Counted from the first letter of the stretch, positions 30,785 through 41,864 are shown. The stretch: 64,000 nt of DNA from Mytilinidion resinicola (GCF_010093595.1 NW_022985477.1:62001-126000), one strand, 5' to 3'. Notes: generated from the letters alone by a model not told the origin. Made by a program: numbers and translations.

Positions 30785-32040
30785 GGGCTAGTGAGGAGCA
30801 GCTGTGGACAGGTAGAGGAGCCGGACGACGCTTTCCGTACGATTACGACTGGGAAGAAACTGGGGAGGTTAGATTGGGTGGAGGTTGTGGTCAAGAGACA
30901 GGATGATCTGGATTCAACATCTGGGGTTTCTAGCAGGGTTATGTTTGTAGGATGTTAAGTTTCTGGAGTTCAGTCATTTATTTCTGTCTGAAGCGTGGGC
31001 ACGACGATCGGTTTGGAGCGGACCGAGAGATTGTTGACGCGTTGAAAAGCGAGTTTGTTAGCAGTTGTATGGATTTCTGTATTATTTTGTTGTGGGCGAG
31101 CTGGTGTTTTGGGAAACTGGGTAGTCTCTTTGTCTGATATCAACACAGCTCAAAGAATGTACCCCCGAAGCTCGCGCTTTCATAACTGTAAATTGGTGTA
31201 GTCAATGTACTATCTTCCATTAACCATCGTTCATTAGCCATTATTCATTACATATCCAGTGTTTCCTCACCCTTAATGTACGTCACGTTTCCCACCGCAA
31301 TCTCAAATGCATTTCCCATCTTCTCACGTTCACATCGCCCATGCCCCATCTCCTCTCCCCACCCGTTCCATCCTCCGTCAAGCTTCAGAGCCCAGCCACA
31401 CAAAAAAAAAAGCAAAATCTACCTAGCCACCATACCTTTGTACGAGCGATCTCCACGGCCCGCCCCCATACGGCAGCTCCACCCGCGACGGACTTCAACA
31501 TCTAGCGGGCTGGACTGCAACCGCATCACTTCATGCTTGTCGCGGCTGCTTGAATGTCTCGCGATATTCCACAGTAAACCCTGCTTATAGCGATACGCCT
31601 TTCTCCGAAGGGGTCGCATCATAATACAGAGATTATCACTGTATCAAAGGATCGCGTGGGAAGCGATGCGTAAGCCAGCAGCCCCCGCCCCCCCCAAAAA
31701 AAAACACCAAGATTAGGGGGTCCAGACTTACCCGCCAATACCAAACAGTACTTCTGGTTAGTGTGATTGTGAGGAGCGGGTCTTGGTGTTGTTGTTGGAG
31801 TAGGTAACCGGCTTATTACTGTAGAGGCCATACGAGTCTGGACGGTTGGGGCGAAAGATATTATGGTATGGAAATGGTTGCTATACCCGGATATTATGCT
31901 GCCGCGGGTTTCCTGTACACGCGCCGAGGCTACCCGCTGGCCGCCAGGCGCCAGCCCCCGGATTCGGGATGCCCGGATTGAGGTCCCGTACAGCCGGCCG
32001 AGATGGGAGCGAGATAGGGTTCGGAGATCCTGGGGGCGTG
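30785..32040. other. Gene-poor region
   Basis: No supported gene in about 1.25 kb. Short homopolymers (A run at 31,401-31,410; C then A runs near 31,690-31,705) and small frames only. Confidence 0.35.
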
Positions 32041-32688
32041 GTGGGAAGGTGGAGGCTAACGCGGGTATGCGGGCTGGAGTCGAGGTGGATCGTGGTGGAG
32101 GTGTTTGTTAATGTTTACTGGTGTTCATTGGGTTAGAGGTTACAAGAGCGGCGAGATCCGGGGAGTTGGAAATGGATGGGAATAGCTGGTTTGGTGGTAT
32201 GTGTTTCCTTCGCTTAATGGTAGAGGACTTCATAACTGTGGATAGAGGATTTCATAGCTACAGATAGACTCCAATGATAGTGAGTACTACGGCTTTTGAT
32301 GATGTCTCGGTAATCTTTTAGCCGGATACAAGGAAAGACTGTAGTGAAGCGAGATAGAAGACGTCAACAGAGGTCGCTGCTAGGCTTAGGAGTGGTGGAT
32401 GAGGTGGGAAGGTGGAGACTAACGCGAGTATGCGGGTTGAAAACAAGGTGGAGCATAGAGAATGTGGTTCCGTGGATAGATGTGTCGGTAATGGGTGTTT
32501 CCATCACAGGTGGATAGAGGATGATGGGTCTCATGGCCTATTGTAGCGGTTCTAAGAATAATGCCACCAATAACAGTGAGACGTACGGCATCTGATGATG
32601 TCGAAGTGAAATTTTTGCACCGGGTATAAGGAAAGACAGGAGTGAGGCGAGAAGAAAGACGTCAACAGAGGTCGTTACCGGGCTTGGT
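32041..32688. repeat. Degenerate tandem duplication, two copies of about 0.3 kb
   Basis: Copy 1 (about 32,041-32,393) and copy 2 (about 32,404-32,688) share collinear blocks. GTGGGAAGGTGGAG at 32,041 recurs at 32,404. The block with GATGATGTC near 32,300 recurs near 32,593. GACGTCAACAGAGGTCG recurs about 295 bp later. Many differences in the first shared block are transitions (C/T, G/A). No coding function is seen. Confidence 0.7.
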
Positions 32689-33398
32689 GTTGGTTACGCT
32701 GCTTAGCATGTGTGGCTGCAGTGGATAGCGTCGACGGCATCTCCTAATTGGGAGTATTTCGGGAAAAATGATACGATATTTTTGATAGGAACATCCAGGA
32801 ATATGACGATAGGCTGATTGGTATGCATACTAACAGGAACAAGGCACAACGCTGCTAGTCACTATGCGGTAGTGCTAGGCGGTAGTTTTGGACCTCCTAT
32901 GTAGATTAAGATGCTTGAGATGATGCTGAATTGACAACTTCGCAAAACAGGAATGATGGAGTGCCTTTCTGGCTTCGTTTACAATGCTGGTACTAAACGA
33001 CAGCAATGCTAGGGCCATTAGGGCTTGAAACCTGCATGCGTGGGTTTTATATTGTAATGCTCCAGCCTTACCACTTCCATGGTAAATGCAATTCGTGCGC
33101 CCGTTGCGGGATGAGATCCATCCGCACGATCAGAATGCAAATATACCCGCCTATTGTCCTGCCTAGCCAAAAGAGCCATAATTCCTAAGCGCCAGTCCTT
33201 CCGTTTTCGACCCGTGGGTTCCAAACTCCAATATGCAGCACCAAAAGACCTTTCAAGTCTCGTGCAGAGGTAAAGCCGCCGTCCTACTCAAGACGGGCCA
33301 TCGCGTTCGTTGAAAGCCGTTCTCGGGAAATCGCATCGAGGCACAACCAGCAGCATATCGCCTAATCCTCATCTTAAAATCATGTCAACACTCTATCT
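32689..33398. other. Intergenic region without supported gene
   Basis: About 700 bases. Nothing recognisable beyond the probable 3' end of the next minus-strand gene. Confidence 0.35.
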
Positions 33399-33919
33399 CT
33401 ACTGCACCTCGTACACCTCCAGCGCCTTCTCTAAGTCAGCCAGACTCATGCGGTCTCCGTACGAGTCCATGAGGTGCTGGTTCCTTTCCTGCTGCTTGTC
33501 CCGCCGCGCGGCCGGCGGCAGGTGGCCGTGGTTGTGCTCCTCGAGTGCGTTCGCGACGGCGAAGCCTGCTCGTGCGTCAGAGGTTGAGGGAGACCCGCGT
33601 AGGGGTGAGAGGGGGCTGGAGAGCCAACCGAGGGCGACTAGGGCACATGCGGGAAGATACCTGAGATGAAAAGTTAGTAACATAGAGCTTGGATAGTGAT
33701 GTAATGGAGCAAAGGCAGAGGAAGCCGGATTAATGGGAACGTGTTTACATACCATCGGCCTATCTTCCCAACTTTCGGCACTGTAGGTGTGGATGTAGGG
33801 GTGTGTGTGGGGATATGCGAGGTAGGATTGTATGAGGCATGGAACTGCGGCGGCGCGGGATGGACGCGGGCGGCAGTGGAAATGGGTCGGCGAAATTGGG
33901 GAGGAGGCGTAAGAGGCAT
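33399..33919 (-). CDS. Small hypothetical mitochondrial membrane protein
   Basis: Two exons: 33919-33753 and 33660-33399. The 92-nt intron (GTATGT donor, TTACTAAC branch, CTCAG acceptor) joins phase-correctly at KIGRW-YLPACALVALGWL, giving 142 residues. The N-terminus (MPLTPPPQFRRPISTAARVH) is basic, Ser/Pro-rich and free of acidic residues, like a mitochondrial presequence. One short membrane segment (ACALVALGWL) follows. After it come AGFAVANALEEHNHGHLPPA and a charged helix (RDKQQERNQHLMDSYGDRMS). The family is not recognised. Topology suggests an inner-membrane protein with its tail in the intermembrane space or matrix. Confidence 0.6.
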
Positions 33920-34892
33920 CTCTGCTGATTCAAAATGGATGATTCAAGAGAAAGATATCTCGTTACGGTGGAAGAGTTGAGGTTCAAGTTCTTTCAATGT
34001 CCGAGGCCTCGGTACAGGGGAAGACGGATGTAGCGAAGCACTTGAAAGTGACGACAAGAACTTCAAAAGTGAGTATGTCAAGCGATAGATGCGAGGGGGT
34101 TGACGGTGAAGCTTGATATGTGAGTGGCAGAGCGGGACGTATACACGATAGCTTGGTGCGCTGTGTGCGCTGTCCATGTACTATATGAAATACCGTGAGA
34201 CACAGGCTGGTAGTATGCTCGTACCAGCCGATGTCGATCCGCGGCCGAGCAGGTGATGGAGCATCTGCACACCATGGCACCACCCGCAGCCCAAGCCCCG
34301 CATGGATTGGCGTGCCTCCCCGCTCCGAGAGCCTCGGAGGCTATTGGACAGGACTGCGCTGTATCCGTGACGTTTTCGTGTTTTGCCCCATGTTGTTTAG
34401 CCTACGAGCCTGCGCCAAAGTAGTGGCCGTCTGTGCCGTTAATCTGTGTCTCCATCCACGGTATTGAAGGTGTTCCATTGGGTTGGAAGCAGCTTCTGTG
34501 TAGCAGAGTTGATGGCGCCGCGGATGTGATCGAGTGATCTTTCATCATAATGCGGGGTGGATGTTCGACCGTTGGGTGACGGTGGGGTGAGAAAGGGGCT
34601 GTCACCTGGTTGGACAGGGCTGAGTTGTCCGGATCCTACCGACGGCATTGCCGGCTGCTCTGCTAACTTACCCGGCCGCATTTCCGACCGCATTTCCGAC
34701 CGCTGCAGTTCGGTCACCATGTTTGTTGCACGTGTCTCTCGAGTTCGAAGAGATATAGCAAAAATAGATCCATTACAGACCTGTCTAGTGCCATCATTCG
34801 CTAGGAAAGACGTGATGCAGTGGCGGTATTGTGATGCAGTGATTTAGGAAGCCAAAAAGTTGATGGCTTCTGCAAGAGAAAGAACAAAATTG
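33920..34892. other. Intergenic region without firmly supported gene
   Basis: About 970 bases. A 93-codon minus-strand frame at 34,439-34,720 looks partly protein-like (SLDHIRGAINSATQKLLPTQ) but has no recognised homology or splice context. It starts with a 13-bp direct repeat (GCATTTCCGACCG) near 34,678-34,702. Confidence 0.3.
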
Positions 34893-35029
34893 TAGTCCCA
34901 CTGGGGATCGAACCCAGGACCTTTCGCGTTGCTTTTAGGCAATGTGAGGCGAACTGGACGGAGAATTAGACCGTTTTGATGGAATGGAGGAGGATTCAGC
35001 TTACCGTCATACCACTAGACCATAGGACT
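34893..35029 (-). tRNA. tRNA-Val(CAC) with two insertions
   Basis: Read on the minus strand, the 7-bp acceptor stem AGTCCTA/TGGGACT closes with discriminator A at 34,893. The D arm is GTC-TAGTGGTAT-GAC, the anticodon stem is TTCGC/GCGAA around loop CTCACAC, and the T arm is CTGGG-TTCGATC-CCCAG. The anticodon is CAC (34,946-34,944). The A box TGGTCTAGTGG (35,022-35,012) and B box GGTTCGATCCC (34,914-34,904) match consensus. Between A37 and C38 lies a 14-nt canonical intron (34,942-34,929). Unexpectedly, a further 51 nt (35,004-34,954) separate G26 from the anticodon stem; they start GTAAGC and end CCAG. Without both inserts the tRNA is 72 nt, and its region GTTCGCCTCACACGCGAAAG is the usual tRNA-Val(CAC) sequence. 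A TTTT Pol III stop is at 34,889-34,886. Confidence 0.9.
34954..35004 (-). other. 51-nt GT...AG insertion in tRNA-Val
   Basis: It lies precisely between nucleotide 26 and the first base of the anticodon stem. Its ends are GTAAGC and CCAG, with a TCTAAT branch-like motif 12-17 nt before the 3' end. One base of junction ambiguity exists, because the flanking G can belong to either side. GACGG spanning the 5' junction (35,008-35,004) is complementary to CCGTC (34,961-34,957) near the 3' junction. It could therefore be a spliceosomal-type intron or a non-canonical tRNA intron. Confidence 0.75.
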
Positions 35030-37172
35030 TTGGTTGATAGCGAAAAATATTCAATATACAAAACTCTGTAGCGTGAAGGCAAAAAGCAATCCGAAGGGCG
35101 GTATCATGTGCCCCTTTCGCTTTTGAACACGCCGAACCGCCCTATGGACACCTAATATTGGCGGCGTACCAACGACTTTCCTGACAGAGAAACCAGGCCT
35201 AGCCATAAAATGCCATAAAAATGTGGGCTAGCCACCACATTCGCGCTCGATTTTAGAGGAAAACAGCTGAAATCTCGAACAGTAATGATATGTTTTAGTG
35301 TAGATATGCACCGAGGCGAGGTATCGAGCAAAACTGCTCTATTATCCCGAAATTCTGGTTTTGGTTGGTTCGGGTTCCCACTCGTTCATCACCATCATCC
35401 ATCATCAGTGCACACGTAAGGAAAGACTCCCTAGACGTATAACAGTAACCATGCCATTCAAGCTTTTTCACACAAATTTGTTGACGACGGAAGGCCGCCG
35501 TGTGAAGTGCTCCCAGACACTGAAAATATCAGAATGTGATGTGAAGTCCCGCGCGTTGTGATTCAGGCTTCCACGCGAGCTGCCTGCCCTCTCACTTTTC
35601 ACTCTGTCTGAAACCCTCCATATGTTCCAAGAAAACAGCTCACGAGAAAAGTTCATCATGCCATGATCTAGGTAGAACTTGATGCGAGTTTCACATTTGC
35701 ATCTTCATAAACAGCCTTCAGATGGACGTGGATGCTCTCTAGATTCTCCGGACTCCATAGGCCGACATTCTCAAGCGTCTTTCGCGTGAGAGAAATCGAT
35801 TGCATTTATGAAAACCAGACAGAGCGGCGACACTAGAATTGCTTTGCAGTCTTGCGCGGCCAATCTCCGAGAAGGGTAGGGCTACTATTTCAGTGCGGCA
35901 TTCTTGGCTGATACGATTTTGGATATTCCCAACCTTCTGTGCTGTCTCCCCTTGACGATCTCTAGAATCGATAATCTCTAGATTCTCTAGAGACACTAGT
36001 CCTACGTCTATGGCAAATAGAGTTATCGTGAATTGGCTGAGTGGTCTCAGAATCACTGGAACATTCAGTGCTTCGATGTCTGAGGGAGAAGCCATAGCTG
36101 CAATCGCATCTGACCGGCTCGCCGATATTAAGAAGACCGACTTTAAAGTCTCCAAGCATATCGGAAAGGAGAAGAGTGCTCGCGCCGGACTACTCCAAGC
36201 GCCATTGCCATCACAGCGAATCTCAGCGGTACGGAAATTGATATCACACCCCACAAAATAGGGCAAGATTACGCCTCAGACACGCCATGGTCGACACTGG
36301 AAAGATAAGAATGTCAAGAGTTTCAACATCGGCAACTTAATCCTTTCGGATGAAGTAATGCTTCCCAACGATCATGATAAGCTATGCATACGGTTAGGGG
36401 TAAAGGCCCATTGCAGCAATAGTACTGGGTCACAAGTCCGAGCACACCGATATACATTACTCCAGCCACACTCTTGCTCACTCGACATTACTGAAAGGAG
36501 CACCTTAGCTAGGAGGTATTATCGTCGTCAAAGCAGAGTCTAGTTTCCATTACGTTGGCCTTTACATCGTACTTAGAGTTTCAAAAGCCTATCGGGGTAC
36601 CCCAAGCAGTCGCAGGGAGTGCTCAAACCTATGCCTTGGTAATTTAATTCTTCAAGTCAGCTTCTGCCAGCAAGCGAACTACAACAAGCACCCTCATCTT
36701 CGTACTCTCAAAGCGCTCGCCGAAATGTCCCGCCAGAGCAAATTTCAGGAGAAAAGTGCATGCGCGATGCTACTGGGGTCTCTCGAAGTCCGGCGCGTTC
36801 CCTTCTCGAAGAAAGCCAATAGTGTCGAAGCTAAGATAGATGGCAAGACGAAAGACACATCTAGAACGATAGCGATGATTGGAAATACTCGACCGAACGG
36901 CGTTATTCAGAATGTAGCATCACCAGAGCTAGTTGCGCAAGAAGACGTAGACCAAATCATTGAGGATGTGACCGACGATGAATTGGATCTTGACGACGAC
37001 GACCCTGGCGCGCAGCCCCCAGGCAATAGAAGTGATCTATGCGCAACGACAGATATTTTTCGGCTGGCAAAGAAACCGCCAACAGGACATGATTCATAAA
37101 CGAACCACACCACACCACGGAACCCAGAATCTCCCCCATCTCCCACCCCTCCATCCAAACCCTTCCCGCATA
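35030..37172. other. Gene-poor region
   Basis: About 2.1 kb. Open frames at 35,739-36,266 (minus, 175 codons) and 36,725-37,099 (plus, 124 codons) have no recognisable motifs and are not called. TCTAGA-rich short palindromes occur at 35,957-35,998. Confidence 0.3.
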
Positions 37173-37284
37173 CAGTATCCCCCCCTGTACGGGCTGCGCA
37201 GGTCAGTGCTGGGCAAGGGTCAATTACACTGTAAAAACCCTTGTCCAGCACTGACCTGCGCAGCCCGTACAGGGGGGGATACTG
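37173..37284. mobile_element. Foldback MITE, Tc1/pogo type, copy 1
   Basis: A 112-bp element made almost entirely of 47-bp inverted repeats (one mismatch) around an 18-bp core. It begins CAGTATCCCCCC and ends with the complement. It is flanked on both sides by TA, the target duplication of Tc1/mariner/pogo transposases. It shares the CCCCCC-GTACGG-CTG motif with the copy at 41,751. Confidence 0.85.
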
Positions 37285-38068
37285 TACCATGCCAACACAT
37301 GGCCCTCGATCCATCGCACCGTCGGCTACCACACCACAGCACCGAGAACCACGGACGGACCACCCACACAGACCAACCACACGGGAGCGGGCCACCATCC
37401 GCACCCGCCAAGCCGGGGAGCAAACCGGGGGGTGGGCGCGGGGGGGCCCTGCATGCCTTGACTCAGCAACCACGAGGGAGTTGACATTGCGCAGTTCGCA
37501 TTTGGTGCCGGGGGATGTTGGCGGGGGCTCGGGCCGGGGTGCGTGTGCGTTCCGGGGGTGGGCTGGGGATTGGGCGGCTAGTTTCATGCGTCATGCGTAG
37601 CGGCATTTTGGAGAGTCAGTTTTTGGGGGCATACGGGGTGGGTACACTATCCACTACCAGAAGCAAGAATGGCGTTGGTGTTCAGTTCAAGAGTTTTAGA
37701 GTTTCTGTTGCAAGATGGCGCGGTTGATATTGACTGACATCTGAGACGCATTCTAGCTGCAATTAATTGCTGCTCAATTGAATGACCTAAAAGATTGTCC
37801 AAACTCCACTAGTTCCAGGGAATCTGGAACAAGGGATCCGATTGCTCTCTAGGATCATCCGAATAACATCTCCTCGTCGTCTCCCTCTTGAACTTTGCCC
37901 TTTCCCTTCACCTTTTTGGCTTCAGATTCGTCGCCGGAGTCCCGACCTCTCTTAGAAGTGATCACCAACTCGTGCACGGCCACCAGCTAATGCACGGTTA
38001 CCGAGCGCCACCACCACCATCTTCAAAAATTCACAACTTCATCAATTTTCTACTAAATTGCTTCAAAC

Positions 38069-38844
38069 ATGGATCAAATGGAAGCCGCGATCGCGGAGCT
38101 TCGTATCAGCGATGTCAAGAACATCACAAAGGTTGCTAGGGAACACGGGATTAACCGGAGTACCCTCTCTCGCCACTACCATGGAAAGACAGTATCTCGA
38201 TCGGATGCGCACGAAAATCAACGAAACCTCAACGCTGCGCAATCGGCTGCGCTTCTTGGCTATATTGAAAGCCTCACAGAGAGAGGATTGCCTCCTACCA
38301 TCGAAATGCTAAGGAATATAGCTGCCGAGATTATAGGCTATGTACCAGGCAAGAATTGGGCCACCAGGTGGATTTCTACGCACAGTACAGTTGTAATGGA
38401 AGAGTGCACGGCAGGGGGCTCGTAGATGGAATTGACGATTTCGTGTATTGAGAGACGAATCCTTAAGGAATCGTGATGCGTGGCCTAGGGCTGTATATAC
38501 CCCGGCCTAAGCGAGCACGTGACTCGCAGAGGTCTCACAGGCTATACGCCTGCGCAGGCGGCTGCATGATTTGGAGAGGATGTATCTGCATCCTGTCCGG
38601 TGGCTATATACTGTAGGTGCTCCGGTCACCTCACAGTATTGCTCAGCAGAAAGAGGATGCACGTGAGAAGGAAGCCCAGCAGGCATTTAGGCAATTGATT
38701 GGTGAAAGTAAAGCTAAGAAGCTATTCACACCAATAAAGAAGGGCTTAAGGAAGGCAGAACAAAAGGTGATAATTGATTTGGAGGAGGAAGAGGCCCCCA
38801 CAGCTTTAGGCCGACCACGGCGTCAAAAGAGGCTTCCTCTTTGA
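38069..38844 (+). mobile_element. Internally deleted pogo/Fot1-like transposase remnant
   Basis: The 118-codon frame from ATG 38,069 contains a psq-type helix-turn-helix (ITKVAREHGINRSTLSRHYH) followed by the start of a CENP-B-type DNA-binding domain (NLNAAQSAALLGYIESLTER, then GLPPTIEML). The DDE catalytic domain is absent. A lysine- and glutamate-rich segment at 38,617-38,844 (AQQKEDAREKEAQQAFRQL) in another frame looks like the C-terminal tail of such transposases. The arrangement indicates a large internal deletion. Terminal inverted repeats could not be fixed. Confidence 0.7.
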
Positions 38845-39192
38845 TTTGACGATGACGTTGTGTATATAGAATGAAAGAGCAGCCTCAGTTGCCTCACCTC
38901 CTTGATTTTTGTGTATATAGGACGTTGCGTTGTGTTGCAAAGCTTCAAGTTGTGATTCGAGTTGATTTTCGGAATCCGTGCATGAGGTGGTGGCCGTGCA
39001 CGAGTTGGTGATGGTCAAAGCATATTGAGTGTTCCAGACACCTTGCTTAACATGTATGCATAGTATGACTCTTATTAGATAGCTTCCCATGTATGTATGT
39101 AAGGTCTAGTCTATCGACGGAGCTACATATATACAACAGTGATTTTTGGCTCCACCAAGCCAACTGCCCCGGTGTTTTCAACATCCCACCAT
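38845..39192. other. Intergenic region at the MFS gene 3' end
   Basis: About 350 bases without a supported gene. It should hold the 3' UTR of the minus-strand transporter. Confidence 0.35.
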
Positions 39193-41311
39193 CTACAACC
39201 AAGGACCACCCGCGGCAACAACAGGGCCGTCCCCAGTATCCGTCTCCGGGTTGATGCGCAGGCCCTCTACAAGCTTAACATCCACCTCACCCGTCAGAAG
39301 GTTGTCGAAGCTCTTGCTGAGCGCCACAAACGCAATACACGGCACGCCTAACGCGATAGTAGCATAATATATGATGCGGAAGCTGCTAATAAACGCCTTC
39401 TGCAGTCCCATCACCGCGAGACCAATCTGCTCCGGCTTCAGCGCCGCAAGCGCCGGGCTGGTTGTGATGCCGGCCATGAGGGCTTGGATGACCTGGGGAA
39501 TGACGGTGGGGTCGACGCCGGCTTCCGCGAGCGGGACGGCGACGTCTGTCGGGAGGAGCTCGGTGAGCTTGTTGGTGAGGATGACGGAGTAGGCAAAGCC
39601 GGCGGCGGAGGAGCCGATGACGCGCAAGAAGACGTCGAATTGGAAGGCGGTGCCGAGCCAGCGGTGAGGGACGAGTTGCATATAGGATGTCATGCCCACG
39701 ACGATTCCGCTGTAGACAATGCCCATGAGGCAGACGATGGCGAGGGAGCCGGAGGACTTGGTGGGAGCTGTGGAATGGTCAGATGGAAGGACTTTCCAAT
39801 ATTTTTTGCGAGAATAGATGAGCGCTTACACAAAGTAGCTTGACAAGCGGACAACAGAGTCAAGGTAAAGACCAGGAATGTGAGGATCCAACGTGAGAAT
39901 CTCGCGAACTTCTGGAAGATCAAGCCATACAGTGGCGAGAAAAAGATGCCTGCAAGCGGTGCTGCCGAGGTGTACCACCCGGCTATGATGGAGTCCTGAG
40001 TATAGAGTAGGTGTACTTGCTGGGGCCAGACAACAGAGGTAGTGTTGAAAACTAGGGCGCAGAAGAGAATCGGGAAGAGGAAGGTGGTGAACTGGCGGTA
40101 TTGTGCAAAGACCGTGCTGGGGAACATGGCGAATGTGAGTTTGTTTCGCATAATGAAGCCGTACGGGATTGTGCCAATAACCATGCACAGACCAGAAATG
40201 AGCGTTCCTAGAGTCTTTGGGTCGTCCCTAGGTGCTAAAATGAGCCATATGTCTCAACGTAATCAAATGGAAGACTTACCAAGGATATTGGAAGAGCCCA
40301 AAGGTGACACCGAGAAGAGCGAGACAAGCTCCCATGACCACGAGAACTGCGGCAGTCCAGTCCAAGTTGAGAAGCTGCTGCGAAGCTTTCCTTCCCTCAT
40401 ATCTGACGTATTGATTCATTGGGTGATAGAACAGGAACGTGAGGATGAAAGCCAGAATGTTGATGGCAAAAGGGATCCAGAATATGACAGTCCAGTCGTA
40501 ATGGATCAAAATGCTTGCAGCTGTAGAGACGTTAGTCGCTGAGCATTGATACAACTGTATTGCGACCCCTAGGGAAGCTCACCAGTGACAGGACCGAAAG
40601 CAGCAGCAGGTGCAAGTGCGGCGGCAAATGACCCGATCGCAAACGGTCGCGAGTGTCGAGGTACCATTTCTGAAAGAGCTGGAATAGCAAGCTGGTGCAT
40701 GGCAGCTCCCATCCCGGTGATAGCACATGCTCCATATAGCCTCGGGATCGTGGACACATTCGCCGATACAATGAGACCGATGAAAGCGAGCACACTTCCC
40801 GCGAGGATGAAGTTGCGTCGGCCATAGATGTCGGACAAGTACCCTATCACAGGTGCAGGCACAGTGGCTGTGAAGATGGCCATTTGGCCAACCCATGGGT
40901 ACTCATTTGTCGGGCCTGGGAAAAAAGATGAGCACTCTTTCTATGACGCACAAAGGAGGAGCCTACCAAGCTTCGCGTTCAAATATGTCATGGAGTTCTG
41001 AACTAATACTTGACTATACACGTCCGAAATGAAGCCCAGAAGGAGACCCTAAACATAAATTAGTTTCCAGAAGACTTTGACGACGTGGTATCGACGGCAA
41101 TGGTATAGGAGGATTAGGAGAAGGCCTAGAAGGGATGTCAACTTACAGAAAGTGCTAGCCATTTTCCTATGGAGAAGTGGAATGGTTCCTCAGTTGTAGC
41201 CCGTGTGTCGTAGCGTTCAACGGTTTGATCGAAACCTCCCTTCTCAACATCATGACTGTAAGACTCTGTAGGAGTGGCATTCCCCTCATTAGATGCCTGT
41301 GACGACGCCAT
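39193..41311 (-). CDS. TRI12-type major facilitator efflux transporter
   Basis: Six exons (41311-41147, 41048-40967, 40915-40583, 40520-40280, 40227-39830 and 39767-39193) join in frame to 597 residues. The N-terminal tail (MASSQASNEGNATPTESYSH) is cytosolic, followed by about 13-14 hydrophobic helices. The MFS signature between helices 2 and 3 is IGYLSDIYGRRNF. Other motifs are ITGMGAAMHQLAIPALSEMV, then RPFAIGSFAAALAPAAAFGP (motif C-like), and the C-terminal LSKSFDNLLTGEVDVKLVEG. This arrangement is typical of fungal TRI12/siderophore-type drug:H+ antiporters of the plasma membrane. The substrate is unknown. The introns are 51-98 nt with usual GTAAGT-like or GTGAGC donors. No frame break was found. 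Confidence 0.88.
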
Positions 41312-41750
41312 GATGTGCAAGAGCTTAGAGAAACGTTCTGTGTGACACTCGAATTGAGGAAACCAGGTACAGCCCTTCGAATTCCATCTGAAGGGAAACC
41401 CCAGAAATATATAAGAATCTAGAAAACGCCGAGACGGTGCACAACTTCGCCAAGCAAGCATGCAGCCGTTTTCGGGATTGCGAAGGCGGCTGTCTCCGAG
41501 AAATCAGAAGATCATCATCGGTACCGTACCTTCAAGGCAAGGGCCAGCATCATTCATGCACAACAAGGGGCGGGGAAGAGCAACCGGGGAACAGAAGGCA
41601 TTGGCCACCCGGATCAAAGAAGAAATGCTGGGGTGGATCGGACTTTATTCGTCTAGGTCAGATCTACTACTCTCAAGAAAACCGAAATGAAGCAAAAGCG
41701 CCGGAGCGTGGAGACATTAGAACCGTTGATTTGGGAAATGAGACTCTCTA
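41312..41750. promoter_or_regulatory. Upstream region of the MFS transporter
   Basis: About 440 bp from the transporter ATG to the MITE. Presumed promoter region. No specific site is identified. Confidence 0.3.
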
Positions 41751-41864
41751 CACTCTCCCCCCTGTACGGACTGGACACCACCGTGCGTAGAACAGGGGAT
41801 TTTACATACAAAAACCCATGTTTTGCGCACGGCTGTGTCCAGTCCGTACGGGGGGGGGAGAGTG
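41751..41864. mobile_element. Foldback MITE, Tc1/pogo type, copy 2
   Basis: A 114-bp palindromic element with arms of about 49 bp. It starts CACTCTCCCCCC and is flanked by TA on both sides. The motifs GTACGGACTGGACA and CCGTGCG match between arms with a few C/T and G/A mismatches. It is related to the element at 37,173. It lies between the 3' end of the twinfilin-like gene and the MFS promoter. Confidence 0.85.

Noticed and set aside
34439..34720. 93-codon minus-strand ORF containing SLDHIRGAINSATQKL
   Set aside because: Looks partly real but contains a GTAAGT-like donor early, with no acceptor that improves it; left uncalled.
35739..36266. 175-codon minus-strand ORF
   Set aside because: Composition is protein-like but no family, no introns and no context; insufficient support for a gene call.
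36725..37099. 124-codon ORF with acidic C-terminus (DDELDLDDDD)
   Set aside because: Not recognised; the low-complexity acidic run alone does not support a gene.
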